64,000 nt of DNA, taken from positions 650,649-714,648 of the forward strand of contig JXCB02000002.1 in assembly GCA_000828075.3 (NCBI GenBank), read 5' to 3'. The notes under the pieces are model-generated. The model made no database searches. It saw nothing but the letters and a program-made list of their open reading frames with translations, and was not told where the DNA came from. How positions within the stretch are numbered: the stretch's first letter is position 1; each line of letters begins with the position of its first letter. The translations under genes and the position numbers were made by a program. This stretch comes from Tolypothrix campylonemoides VB511288. Lineage in GTDB: Bacteria > Cyanobacteriota > Cyanobacteriia > Cyanobacteriales > Nostocaceae. This document shows, piece by piece, positions 36,970 to 46,918 of this stretch.

Positions 36970-38547
36970 ATGAACAGATCGGCAGAGTTTGAATATTTAG
37001 TGATTGGTGCTGGACCAGCAGGACTCCAAATTGGATATTTTCTAGAAAAAGCCAATCGGGATTATCTGATATTAGAAGCAGGCAATACTCCTGGAACTTT
37101 CTTCCAAAAATTTCCTCGACATAAGAAATTAATTTCAATTAACAAAGTTTACACTGGTTACAATGATCCAGAAATAAACCTGAGATGGGATTGGAACTCT
37201 TTGCTAAGTGATAGTGAAGAAATGCTGTTTAAGAATTACAGCAGAGACTATTTCCCAAGTTCAAAAGCTCTAGTGAGATATTTGAACGATTTTGCTGTTC
37301 ACTTTAATTTAAAAGTTAAATACAATTGCAAAGTTCTCACAATTGCCAAAAAAGATAAATTCATGGTGATAGATAGCAGCGGCAATGTTTACTCCGCAGC
37401 ACGTCTAATCATTGCTACGGGTTTTTCTAAACCCTATACTGCACCAATTACCGGAATCGAATTAGCAGAAAATTACACAGATGTATCTATAGATCCACAA
37501 GACTTTACTAATCAAAAGGTGTTGATTATCGGCAAAGGTAATTCAGGGTTTGAAATAGCTGATAATTTAATTGAGACAGCAGCACTGATCCATATAGCCA
37601 GTCCAACTCCTGTATCTATGGCATGGAAGACTAAGTATGTCGGAAATTTGCGAGCAGTTAATAATAATTTTCTCGACACTTACCAGCTAAAGTCGCAGAA
37701 CGGAGTTTTGGATACAATTATTAACAAGATAGAGCGTCAAGACGGTAAATATCTCGTATCTTTTTCCTACACGCACGCCTACGAAGAACAAGAAGACCTA
37801 GTTTACGATCGCGTAATTGTATGTACTGGATTCCGCTTTGACAATTCTATCTTTGACGAATCATGTAAACCTGAGCTAACTATCAACAACCGCTTTCCAG
37901 CTCAAACTAGTCAATGGGAATCAACCAACATCAAGGACTTGTATTTTGTTGGGGTACTCATGCACGCTCGGGATTATAAAAAGAAGCAATCTGGCTTTAT
38001 CCACGGCTTCCGTTACAATATTCAGGCACTGCACCATATTTTAGAGTATAAGTACTACAATCAGGAGTTACCCTATCAGCTCATACCTCCCACCCCTTGT
38101 GATTTGACGGAAGCCATTCTTAAACGGGTGAATCAAAGCTCAGGGTTATGGCAACAAACAGGTTTTCTGTGCGATGTGATTGTTATTTCTGATCAGGGCA
38201 AACAGGCTCGCTACTATCAGGAATTACCAACAGATTATGTGCATGACAGTGAGTTAGGTCAGTATACTCACTACTATACAGTGACCTTAGAGTTTGGGTA
38301 CGATGTTGACAAAATGCCTGAACCTTTCGCAATTAAGCGTGTTCACCGCAATAATGCTGACAATGCCTCACAGAGTGCGTTTATCCATCCGATTATTCGT
38401 CACTTCTGCAGTAATACACTGATTGGCGAGCACCATATCATCGAAGATTTAGCGGCGGAATGGAATGAGGATGTGCATATTAAGCCATTGTTACAATTCT
38501 TGCGTAATCAGCTTAATATGCAGGTATCTCTAACACCAGTAAGCTAG
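36970..38547 (+). CDS. FAD/NAD(P)-dependent oxidoreductase, FOXRED2/flavin-monooxygenase-like
   Basis: 525 residues from ATG 36970; an in-frame TTG at 36943 is less likely. An N-terminal FAD Rossmann motif GAGPAG (13-18) and a second dinucleotide motif GKGNSG (188-193) in 'VLIIGKGNSGFEIADNL' define a class-B-type flavoprotein. 'IIATGFSKPY' and 'IVCTGFRFD' are the usual ATG/CTG linker motifs. A C-terminal domain of about 140 residues ('DVIVISDQGKQARYYQ') is shared with FOXRED2-type proteins as I recall them. It may hydroxylate or oxidise a small molecule or peptide. It follows the diiron-type gene and ends 32 bases from the convergent giant kinase gene. Confidence 0.8.
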   Translation: MNRSAEFEYLVIGAGPAGLQIGYFLEKANRDYLILEAGNTPGTFFQKFPRHKKLISINKVYTGYNDPEINLRWDWNSLLSDSEEMLFKNYSRDYFPSSKALVRYLNDFAVHFNLKVKYNCKVLTIAKKDKFMVIDSSGNVYSAARLIIATGFSKPYTAPITGIELAENYTDVSIDPQDFTNQKVLIIGKGNSGFEIADNLIETAALIHIASPTPVSMAWKTKYVGNLRAVNNNFLDTYQLKSQNGVLDTIINKIERQDGKYLVSFSYTHAYEEQEDLVYDRVIVCTGFRFDNSIFDESCKPELTINNRFPAQTSQWESTNIKDLYFVGVLMHARDYKKKQSGFIHGFRYNIQALHHILEYKYYNQELPYQLIPPTPCDLTEAILKRVNQSSGLWQQTGFLCDVIVISDQGKQARYYQELPTDYVHDSELGQYTHYYTVTLEFGYDVDKMPEPFAIKRVHRNNADNASQSAFIHPIIRHFCSNTLIGEHHIIEDLAAEWNEDVHIKPLLQFLRNQLNMQVSLTPVS

Positions 38548-38579
38548 TTATCTAGTATGCTTTGCGACGTTGAGTAACC

Positions 38580-41500
38580 TCATTGCTTTTGCAGCGGTAT
38601 TTCAACAATAAACTCCGTCCCCTCTCCTAAAGTAGAATCACAAATTAACTGTCCCTTGTGTTTCTCCACCACAATCTGATAGCTAATAGACAACCCCAAT
38701 CCCGTACCACTTCCTATCGGCTTAGTGGTAAAAAATGGGTCAAAGATTTTTTGCCGCACTTCCTGAGTCATTCCACAACCGTTATCAGCAATCCGAATCC
38801 TTACAGTATTGGAGTTTCCTAGTTCAGTGCGAATGCGAATCGTAGGGATTGAGGATTTGGTATTGCCAGTTTTTAGTCCGCAGTTCCTAATCCTGAATTG
38901 CAAAGCATCAATCGCATTACTGAGAATATTCATGAACACCTGATTGATCTGACCAGCGTAACAAGTTATTTTAGGCAGTTGTCCGTATTCTTTGATAACT
39001 TCAATCTCAGGGCACTCGTCTTTGCTTTGAAGTCGGTGCTGTAAAATCATTAAGGTATTCTCGATTTCCTCATGAATATTTACAGGCTTCATTTCAGCTT
39101 GTTCTAAATAAGAGAAATTGCGTAACCCTAGAATAATATTGCGGACACGCGTGGTTCCAAGGTTCATAGAATCCAAAACCTTTGGCAGGTCTATTAGCAG
39201 GAAATCCAAGTCAATTTCAAAAGCTTTTTTCTGCACTTTCGGAGAGGGATTGGGGTATTCCTGCTGATAAACAGCAACCAAATCTAGCAAGTCCTTTACA
39301 TATTCATAAGCATGAATGGCATTGCCATAAATAAAGTTAATAGGGTTATTGATTTCATGAGCAATTCCCGCCACCATTTGCCCCAAACTCGACATTTTTT
39401 CACTTTGAATTAATTGGATTTGGGTGTTTTGCAATTCTTTTAGGGCTTGCTTCAAACGTTGATTTTTTTCGTTAAGTTCCTGCGTTCTGTAATCAACTTT
39501 CGCCTCTAGGGTACGGTTGTATTCTTCCAAGCGTTCATTTGCTTGTGCCAAATTTTGGTAAAGCATAGCATTTTCTAGAGAAATTGCCGCTTGGGTGGTG
39601 ATGAGTTTGAGGAGTTCTATGCGATCGCCTGTAAATGCTGCCGTCGCTAAATTATTTTCTAAGTAAAGAATGCCGAGCAATTTGCCCCTATTGATAATTG
39701 GGATACACAACAGGCTCTTGGGTTGCTCGCGGATAATATATTTATCACTTGCGAAGGAAGCGACATAAAATGTATCATAAATTACTAAAATTTCCTGCGT
39801 GCGTTTGACGTAATTAATCAAAGTTACAGGAACATCTTCGCTTGACTCTACAGGAATTGATCGCAATGCCGTGCAAGTGCGCGTATTATCTGAACTGGAA
39901 CTGACTGCGGTGACGGCTAAGCGTAAATTATCACCATCGCTCAAAATCAGAGCGCACTTAGAAGCCCCAGCATTCTCCATCACAATTTGCATTAAGCTGG
40001 AAAGCAGTTGCTCAAGCTGAATTTCCCCAGACAGTGCTTGAGAAGCTTTGATTGCAGATGCCAAATCTAGAGAGTCTGAAATCGTGGTACTACACCCAAT
40101 GGTAGTTTGGTTACTGTTATCGATGGATAGAGGTGTGCTACTGTCAGGAGTACTATTCTCTCTCGAATGGGGGGTAAGTTGTTTTTGGTTGAAAATGGGC
40201 GCAAGTAAGTGGGGATAGCGTTTTTTCAAGTCGTCAACTTTGGCTAATGCTCCCCAGCGAACGTATCCATAGTAAGCATCAGTGAGATAGGTTTGAGCAA
40301 TCTTGTGTTTACCCCATTCTAGATAGAACTTAGCAGCAAGTTCGTTGGCGAGAGCTTCTTCATTGATGTACTCGTGTTCTTTGGCTAAGGTAATGGCGCG
40401 ATCGTACAATTCCATTGCCTCTACATTGTTACCCAGAACGCGATGTTGCTCTGCCTCTACCAAATAATATTTATGCAAAAAATTCATTGGGGCGTGTTCT
40501 GCCCATGTTTTCATTCTGCTTTGATTGTCAAATACCTTCTCTAAAATTTGGTTTCGTTCGGCTTGATCCACCTCGGGATAAATTGCCAACAAAGTCAGAG
40601 AATTATAAATATAAAAGATAGCAAAAACTTGTTGTGCTAGGACATTGTCTAAATAGTTTTCTGCCCATTTAGCATTTTTCCTAGCTTGATGGTAATCCTG
40701 AAACAAATAACACAGAAATAATTTTTGAAGATATAAGTACAAAATAGCTTGTCTGTTACTAGCTTGCTGATGAAGAGGAAGCATAATTTGTTCATCGTAA
40801 GCTTCACCTCTTAACAAACATGGGTTTTTAGAGCGTCCTATCAAGTTTAAGATTGCTTGCCAATTGATTGCATTAAGCTGAAGTACTATTTCTTGCTTGA
40901 GTTGACTAATCATCTCATGATAGGTAGCTATTTCCTGTTCCAGCCATGGTAGTTCTTTTCCAAGCCAAAATAAATGCTCAATATATATATGTGCAGAGAA
41001 GGAAGCATTTTGCAAATCACCAGTTTCCAGCCCTATGGAGTAAGCTTCTAGCAAAGAGTTTAAGGTTTCTCTAAGGTGCTCTTTCCAATGTCTATTAAAA
41101 GTATTAAACGCAAAAATAACTATGCTTTTAATCTCTTTAGCATTAAAACGTGTTAACAAATTTAAAGCCAGTTGACCGAACCTATAGGCGTAATCAATAT
41201 CTTGATTTACATTCCACAGGGTAATACTGTAACCCACATAAGATGCAGCAGACGAAGGACAATTGCCATAGTTAAGTGATAAATTGACTTGTTTCAAAAC
41301 GACTAAAGTAAACAAGAGAGGATGACTCATAAAGGTAATGGGTAAGAGTCGCCACAGGATATTCATTGCTGCCAGTTTCGTTGGCTCAGTCATATTCGGC
41401 AAGTCGAGTAAGTCCTCAATTTCTCTTCCTGCCAAATCTCTCTGTGTTTCTTGCAATGCTATATCAATATCTTCTTGGCTTGGTTGTTCAGGAAATTTTA

Positions 41501-44201
41501 TTCCAAGTAACTTCAGCACCTGTAACCCTGTTGTAATGGCTTCCACACCCCGACTTTGTGCTTTATAAGTTTCAATCCTGACTTCATAAACTTTCACTTT
41601 TTCCAACAGAGTTTTTGCTGTTGCCAACACCACTTTTGCTAATTGCTCTGTCTGCTCAAAATCGCCAGCTAAGTATGCTGCTTCTGCTGCTTTTTCATAC
41701 AAAGCTAAAGTTAGGTTATAGTTCGTCTCCCAACTATCACAAGACAGAAATTGAATGCCAGTTGTTAAATATTTAGCTGCCGTTGCATACGCTGTTGATG
41801 CCAAAGCTCTACATCCAGCAACCAAATTCATCGTTGCCAGTTCATCGCGCTCACTTTGATTGGTGATTAATTCCACCGCTATGTTGAACTGATTAACCAA
41901 ATCAAAAATCTTTTCTTTCCGTTCTTCAACTGGGGTTTTACTCAACAGTAATCGTCCAATTTTTAGGTGAATTGACTGTTTTTGAAATTCAGGGATCAGA
42001 GAATAAGCGGCTTGCTGTACTCGGTCATGTACAAATTTGTATTGGGGTAATTTGGAATTAGAAGTTGGATTTTTTTTAGGTTTTTGACTAGAAATAGCTC
42101 CTGAAGAACTATTCTTATTGACAAATAAATTATAATTATCAAAATCTTGTAAAACGAGCCCTTCAGCTAACGCCTTCCATAAGTTAGCCGCTGTATCTAC
42201 CACAGACTTTTGATGCACAATACTCAGAGTTTTTAAATCAAAAGAATTACCGATGCAGGCAGCAAGTTTTAATACTTCTTGAGTAGGTTTTGGCAACTTC
42301 TCTATTTGAATTGCCATGAAATATACTACATCATCTGTTAAAGCTAATGCCTTTACCTTAGCAAGGTCATACTGCAAATGACCAACATAAAAGTTAAAAT
42401 TTATCAGTTCTTCATCATCCAAAAATTTCAGAAATTGATGAATAAAGAAAGGATTCCCTTGAGTTTTGGCAAATACCATTTGGTTAAGAGGAATAGCAAC
42501 CGCTTCTGGGCAACGGAGGGAATCAGCAAGGAGACGGTTTGAATCAGCTTGGTTTAAAGCTTCTATGTTAATAGTATTGATCGTTGCTTTTGTTTTTTGA
42601 ATCTCATTTAGTGTCAGATATAGCGGATGTGTTTTTGAAACTTCATTATTTCGATAAGCACCAATCAGTAGTAAAGCGTCATTAGTTTTGCCATCTCTCT
42701 TTGTTTCTTCAAAAGCGTGAGTAGATAATCTAAGATTTTTTATGTTAAAATTGCTTGAACTCATTAATAATTTAATAAAATTTAAAGAAGCTGTATCTGC
42801 CCATTGCAAATCATCCAGAAAGATAACCAAGGAATGCTCAACAGTTGTGAATATTTTGAGAAATTTTTGGAATAAAAAATTGAAACGATTTTGGGCAGCG
42901 GTGCCAGAGAGTTCAGCAACGTTTGGTTGTTTGCCAATAATAAGTTCAAGTTTGGGAATAACATCAATAATGACTTGAGCTTGTTCACCTAATGCTGATA
43001 AAATATTGGCTTTCCACTGTTGAATTTGGGCATCAGTTTCACTGAGGAGTTGCCCGATTAAGTCCTCAAAAGCTTGCACCAATGCCGATAAGGGAATGTC
43101 GCGTTGCAACTGGTCAAATTTTCCTTGGATAAAGTAACTATGCTGTCGGGCGATCGCTTTGCGGACTTCGTTCACCACTGCTGTCTTGCCCACGCCAGGC
43201 ACACCAGATACTAGTATCATTTCAGCTGTCCCCCTGCTTCTCACTCTCTCAAAAGCAGCAAGTAGGGTTTCAACTTCATATTTGCGACCATAGAGTTTTT
43301 GGGAAATTAAGAAACGGTCGGAAATATCCTGTTTTTTTAACTCGAAGGGTACGATTTTTCCTATTTCTTGCCACTGTTGCAAGCACAGTTCTAAGTCATA
43401 CTTTAGTCCTTGAGCACTCTGATAACGGTCTTCAGGGTTTTTTGCCATGAGTAAGTTGATGATGTCAGACACAACTAAAGGAACGCCCTGATTGATACTG
43501 CTTACATTTGGTGGTTGTTTAGCAATATGGCAATAAACTAACTGTATTGGGTCAGTTGTGGTGAAGGGCAGCTGCCCAGTGAGAAGTTCAAAAAACGTGA
43601 CACCAAGAGAATAAAAGTCAGTGCGGTAGTCGATACCTCGGTTCATCCTTCCTGTTTGTTCAGGAGAAATGTAAGCCTCCGTACCTTCTAAAACGTTGGG
43701 ACTGGTAAGAATTTGAACTTCTTTGGGCACAACAGAGGCAATACCGAAGTCAATAAGTTTGATTTCAAGAGTTGTGGGATTAATTAGGATGTTCCCAGGT
43801 TTGATGTCTTTGTGAATGACACGGTTACGGTACAACTCATCTAAGGTAGAAGCGATTTGAACAGCAATATGGAGAAATTGTTGTAGAGGCAGGCATTTTG
43901 CCGAGTGCATATGATTGATGTAATCTTTGAGAGATATGCCAGCAAAATCCTCCATAACCAAGGCATAACTGTTTTGGTAGGGTTCCAGACTATAAGGTTT
44001 GACGATGCCTTGTAAGTTGAGGTTTTCCGTAATCATATATTGATTGCGGAGTTTTGACAGTTCTTGGAAGCTAAGAGATCTACGCCGTAGGACTTTAATG
44101 ACGACTGGTTTTTGGTCTTGTTCTCTTATTCCTCGATATACCAAAGTTTTCTCGCTTGCATAAATTTGCCCAATAATTTGATAACCAGTCAGTTTCAGCA
44201 T
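38580..44201 (-). CDS. Trifunctional Ser/Thr kinase - AAA ATPase - GAF - histidine kinase
   Basis: 1,873 residues. Kinase domain (1-270): Lys36 in 'VVIKVL', 'HKDIKPGN' (130-137), DFG (151-153) and 'SPEQTGRMNRGIDYRTDFYS'; the Gly loop is degenerate, as is usual in this family. An AAA domain follows with Walker A 'GVPGVGKTAV' (about 333) and 'LVIFLDDLQWAD'. A long helical TPR-like middle (about 700-1310) leads to a GAF domain (about 1400-1560), a coiled coil, then the H box 'AGIAHEINNPINF' (about 1610) and the ATPase boxes 'NILSNAID', 'DNGCGM' and 'GTGLGLS'. This is the HstK-type architecture known in heterocystous cyanobacteria, including proteins linked to nitrogen or oxidative stress. It is cytoplasmic. 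No response regulator is adjacent. Confidence 0.95.
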   Translation of the reverse strand: MLKLTGYQIIGQIYASEKTLVYRGIREQDQKPVVIKVLRRRSLSFQELSKLRNQYMITENLNLQGIVKPYSLEPYQNSYALVMEDFAGISLKDYINHMHSAKCLPLQQFLHIAVQIASTLDELYRNRVIHKDIKPGNILINPTTLEIKLIDFGIASVVPKEVQILTSPNVLEGTEAYISPEQTGRMNRGIDYRTDFYSLGVTFFELLTGQLPFTTTDPIQLVYCHIAKQPPNVSSINQGVPLVVSDIINLLMAKNPEDRYQSAQGLKYDLELCLQQWQEIGKIVPFELKKQDISDRFLISQKLYGRKYEVETLLAAFERVRSRGTAEMILVSGVPGVGKTAVVNEVRKAIARQHSYFIQGKFDQLQRDIPLSALVQAFEDLIGQLLSETDAQIQQWKANILSALGEQAQVIIDVIPKLELIIGKQPNVAELSGTAAQNRFNFLFQKFLKIFTTVEHSLVIFLDDLQWADTASLNFIKLLMSSSNFNIKNLRLSTHAFEETKRDGKTNDALLLIGAYRNNEVSKTHPLYLTLNEIQKTKATINTINIEALNQADSNRLLADSLRCPEAVAIPLNQMVFAKTQGNPFFIHQFLKFLDDEELINFNFYVGHLQYDLAKVKALALTDDVVYFMAIQIEKLPKPTQEVLKLAACIGNSFDLKTLSIVHQKSVVDTAANLWKALAEGLVLQDFDNYNLFVNKNSSSGAISSQKPKKNPTSNSKLPQYKFVHDRVQQAAYSLIPEFQKQSIHLKIGRLLLSKTPVEERKEKIFDLVNQFNIAVELITNQSERDELATMNLVAGCRALASTAYATAAKYLTTGIQFLSCDSWETNYNLTLALYEKAAEAAYLAGDFEQTEQLAKVVLATAKTLLEKVKVYEVRIETYKAQSRGVEAITTGLQVLKLLGIKFPEQPSQEDIDIALQETQRDLAGREIEDLLDLPNMTEPTKLAAMNILWRLLPITFMSHPLLFTLVVLKQVNLSLNYGNCPSSAASYVGYSITLWNVNQDIDYAYRFGQLALNLLTRFNAKEIKSIVIFAFNTFNRHWKEHLRETLNSLLEAYSIGLETGDLQNASFSAHIYIEHLFWLGKELPWLEQEIATYHEMISQLKQEIVLQLNAINWQAILNLIGRSKNPCLLRGEAYDEQIMLPLHQQASNRQAILYLYLQKLFLCYLFQDYHQARKNAKWAENYLDNVLAQQVFAIFYIYNSLTLLAIYPEVDQAERNQILEKVFDNQSRMKTWAEHAPMNFLHKYYLVEAEQHRVLGNNVEAMELYDRAITLAKEHEYINEEALANELAAKFYLEWGKHKIAQTYLTDAYYGYVRWGALAKVDDLKKRYPHLLAPIFNQKQLTPHSRENSTPDSSTPLSIDNSNQTTIGCSTTISDSLDLASAIKASQALSGEIQLEQLLSSLMQIVMENAGASKCALILSDGDNLRLAVTAVSSSSDNTRTCTALRSIPVESSEDVPVTLINYVKRTQEILVIYDTFYVASFASDKYIIREQPKSLLCIPIINRGKLLGILYLENNLATAAFTGDRIELLKLITTQAAISLENAMLYQNLAQANERLEEYNRTLEAKVDYRTQELNEKNQRLKQALKELQNTQIQLIQSEKMSSLGQMVAGIAHEINNPINFIYGNAIHAYEYVKDLLDLVAVYQQEYPNPSPKVQKKAFEIDLDFLLIDLPKVLDSMNLGTTRVRNIILGLRNFSYLEQAEMKPVNIHEEIENTLMILQHRLQSKDECPEIEVIKEYGQLPKITCYAGQINQVFMNILSNAIDALQFRIRNCGLKTGNTKSSIPTIRIRTELGNSNTVRIRIADNGCGMTQEVRQKIFDPFFTTKPIGSGTGLGLSISYQIVVEKHKGQLICDSTLGEGTEFIVEIPLQKQ

Positions 44202-44440
44202 TGCTGCTTTATATCCCTACGACGTCATTGATAACTTTATTTAAGGTTATTATTCGGCGATTGTAAGTGATAACACGCACACATAAGGTATGTCAGTAGT
44301 TAAATAAGAGTTTTGTAGTTGGTGATAGGTAAAGCTAACTTCCCCAGCATCTGCAACAGTCATAGATTGAAGTTGCTATGACCCAGTTTCCAGACGCTAA
44401 GCTAGTGGTCTGTTGCATTAATTACTAAGGGTTAGTCTTT
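44202..44440. other. Gap upstream of the kinase / downstream of GH5
   Basis: 239 bases with no gene. It should carry the promoter of the minus-strand hybrid kinase and the GH5 gene's 5' neighbour boundary. No clear elements can be assigned. Confidence 0.3.
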
Positions 44441-46219
44441 TCACCTTTGACTGTTAACTCTTACTTGGGTGGGCTGATAGTCTGAACCAAGTTTATTGGC
44501 ACAAAAACCAAAGTCGCGTACTTGATTTGGCTCAACCACCCTTCCCCAGTCTAAAGGCGTGACAACATACTGCGTCGCTCCCTGTGGTTTAAAGTTACCG
44601 TTCCAAGAGTTATTAATAGCAGCTTGTTTCATGTTAAATGTCAGCAGCCAATTGTTAACCTTAGCATTGCTCTGATTCATAATTCTGAAGCTGACACAAA
44701 ATCCCGTTTGCCAATTTGTATAGATATCAGAAGTGACTGTCAGTTGGGAAGAAGAGGAAGAGATACGGGGAGATGAGGGAGATGAGGGAGTGAGGGAGGG
44801 AGGGAGTGAGGGGGATGAGGGAGTGAGGGAGTGAGGGAATGAGGGGGATGAGGGGGATGGGGATGAGGGAGTGAGGGAGTGAGGGAGTGAGGGAGATGAG
44901 GAAGAGACTCCTAATTTTGAATTTTGAATTTTGAATTTTGAATTGATTTCTCCCCTGACTTGCGCTACTTCGCCTACTCCTCCACTCGTTTGCACGGGTG
45001 CTACTTGAGAAAAATTAACCGGTAGCAGTTGGGATAGTAGTTGCTGCTTAGGAATATCAACACTTAACCAATCATCTAATAAGATACCACCTGTATCAGC
45101 ACTGTTAGGATTCCAGCTCCAGTAGGCAAAGCTCAATTTTTTCTGTTTAATATATTTGATAAATTCGTTTTGCCAAATTCCTTCTTTAGAATTTGTATCT
45201 ACTTGCCGTCCACCAAACTCACCAATAAAAATGGGCGCTATATTTTGACTAGAAATATAGTGAAATCCTATTTGCCAGCGATCAATAAGATTTTTGGGAA
45301 ATTTTCGCTCCCAAAACCAAGGCTGATCCGCAACTCCAGGACCATACTCATGAGGTGAATAGACAAGCTTGTTGCGACGAGATAAACGTATTGGGTAGCG
45401 CTTCACTCCTTCTAAATTGCCACCTTGCCAATGCTTGGGTAGCTTTTGTGTAGGGACGTTCTTTTCTACCCCTTCCACAACAATTAGCCAGTTAGGATTA
45501 ACATCAAGAATAGCATTACCAGCCCGTTCTGCTGCTAGTCGCCAGTCTGTGGCTAAATCGTTAGTACCCCAGCTCGCTTTTCCGTGGGGTTCGTTTTTTA
45601 GATCTGCACCAATAACGTTCGTTTGATTCTTATACCTATAAGCTAACATTTTCCAAGTATCAATCCAGTCTGCTTCTGTGAAGCCGTCTTCATACCACAA
45701 TTGAGAAATGCGCTGATCGCTTAAACAATGGTTATCGAGTAGAATGAGTAACCCCTGACGTTGTGCTTCCTGAATGATTAAGTCCATGACTTGTATTGGG
45801 GTTTTCCCCTCAAGTTCTTTGTTGCTACCAATACTGAAGTCAATACCGTTAACATTAGGGGAACGTAGTGCTTGCAGAGAATAAGGCAACCGAATCAAGT
45901 TGTACCCGAGCTTTTTAATCTGCGCTAGTATCTCTTTATAATCTCGCTTCCACAAGCCGTGAGGTACGTGCGTTTCTGTTTCCGTACCAAACCAGTTCAC
46001 ACCTCTAAGTAAAACTTGCTGACCTTTGGCATCAAGAATTTTTGCGCCACGCGTTGAAAGTGGTAATTCGATTGTCATTTCACCATCGACCACATTTACC
46101 TGGCTACGTACAGGTATCGCGACGATACCCATAAGAAATACGACTATAAGTACTGACAATATAAGTAATTGGTTATAGAATTTTATTTTTTTTCGTTTCT
46201 TTTGATGGATATATCGCAT
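44441..46219 (-). CDS. Secreted GH5 cellulase with C-terminal CBM2
   Basis: 592 residues from ATG 46219 (AGGA about nine bases upstream; an upstream GTG at 46264 is rejected). A basic N-terminus and one hydrophobic segment (about 17-35) give a signal or anchor. GH5 domain (45-400): 'GVNWFGTE', 'NLIRLPYS', acid/base Glu210 in 'DLKNEPHG', 'SPHEYGPG' and nucleophile Glu334 in 'IFIGEFGGRQ'. A Ser/Pro linker (about 425-490) is built from two simple DNA repeats. A CBM2-type cellulose-binding domain follows (about 492-592: 'NWQTGFCVSFRIMN', 'NSWNGNFKPQG', 'FGFCAN'), with two Cys near its ends. It would bind and cut cellulose outside the cytoplasm, perhaps remodelling the polymer made by the bcs cluster. 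Confidence 0.92.
   Translation of the reverse strand: MRYIHQKKRKKIKFYNQLLILSVLIVVFLMGIVAIPVRSQVNVVDGEMTIELPLSTRGAKILDAKGQQVLLRGVNWFGTETETHVPHGLWKRDYKEILAQIKKLGYNLIRLPYSLQALRSPNVNGIDFSIGSNKELEGKTPIQVMDLIIQEAQRQGLLILLDNHCLSDQRISQLWYEDGFTEADWIDTWKMLAYRYKNQTNVIGADLKNEPHGKASWGTNDLATDWRLAAERAGNAILDVNPNWLIVVEGVEKNVPTQKLPKHWQGGNLEGVKRYPIRLSRRNKLVYSPHEYGPGVADQPWFWERKFPKNLIDRWQIGFHYISSQNIAPIFIGEFGGRQVDTNSKEGIWQNEFIKYIKQKKLSFAYWSWNPNSADTGGILLDDWLSVDIPKQQLLSQLLPVNFSQVAPVQTSGGVGEVAQVRGEINSKFKIQNSKLGVSSSSPSLPHSLTPSSPSPSSPSFPHSLTPSSPSLPPSLTPSSPSSPRISSSSSQLTVTSDIYTNWQTGFCVSFRIMNQSNAKVNNWLLTFNMKQAAINNSWNGNFKPQGATQYVVTPLDWGRVVEPNQVRDFGFCANKLGSDYQPTQVRVNSQR
44768..44945. repeat. Simple repeats encoding the GH5-CBM2 linker
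   Basis: GAGGGAGT/GAGGGGGAT-type units (44768-44905) encode 'SLTPSSPS'-like residues on the minus strand. Four AATTTTG heptamers (44913-44940) encode 'FKIQNSK'. Both families also occur between genes in this window (15036-15123 and 59739-59778). Confidence 0.9.
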
Positions 46220-46918
46220 ACTATAGTTTCCTGACTTACAGGGTTGGGAGCAGAAAACCCACACCTATAAAAAGTGGGATGAACTTGTTATCACCTCTCA
46301 AAATATGCTAATATAAAACACCCTGCTATAAACTCTTGACAAAACCAGTTTTCAATGAAACATACTTATTGAAATTTCCTAACTTTAGTTAAGGGAATAA
46401 TCAGATAAGTGGTCACTAAAGACTGGTGATGTAGTTCTTTCCTTAAAGGAATGGATTGCTATAGACAACAGTTCTGCAAACAGGTGAAGTTCAAGAGTTA
46501 AAATCTAGCAAATAGCCACATCGCTTCTGTATATATGTTAGTAAGTAAAGTAAAAAAATAGGCAAAAAGTATACTAAGAACCGACCCAGACTCAAAAGGG
46601 CGACTAGATGAAAAAACATATAGTTGACCTCTAGGAAAATTTGGGGTCTGGAGCGAGAGGATATCGGGAAGTAGCACGCCTGTTTTCTGTTGATAGCCAG
46701 TTTGGGTCTCCTGCTACTAGGGAGAGCCAAAAGGTAAGTCAAAATCTCGCAATTTAGTTGCCTTTGACACAAACCATGTGCTGAAAACCGTGGAAGTATC
46801 AAAAAAATCCAGGTTAAGCTAGAGAAGAGAGTTAAGGTTAGCTTTGCACCCTTTTGGGGAAAAAGCAAAACTCATTCTCACCGCAGGAATTTTCTCAAGT
46901 TGGCATTGTCCTTACTCC
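46220..46918. other. Divergent region between GH5 and hisD, 699 bases
   Basis: Both flanking genes point away, so it must hold two promoters. TTGACA at about 46337 is followed 19 bases later by CATACT, a weak plus-strand promoter candidate. A minus-strand frame at 46491-46868 has poor protein character and is not called. Confidence 0.4.

Noticed and set aside
46491-46868. Minus-strand frame of 125 residues upstream of hisD
   Set aside because: No domain pattern, no clear ribosome-binding site, and it overlaps the upstream region where the hisD promoter must lie.
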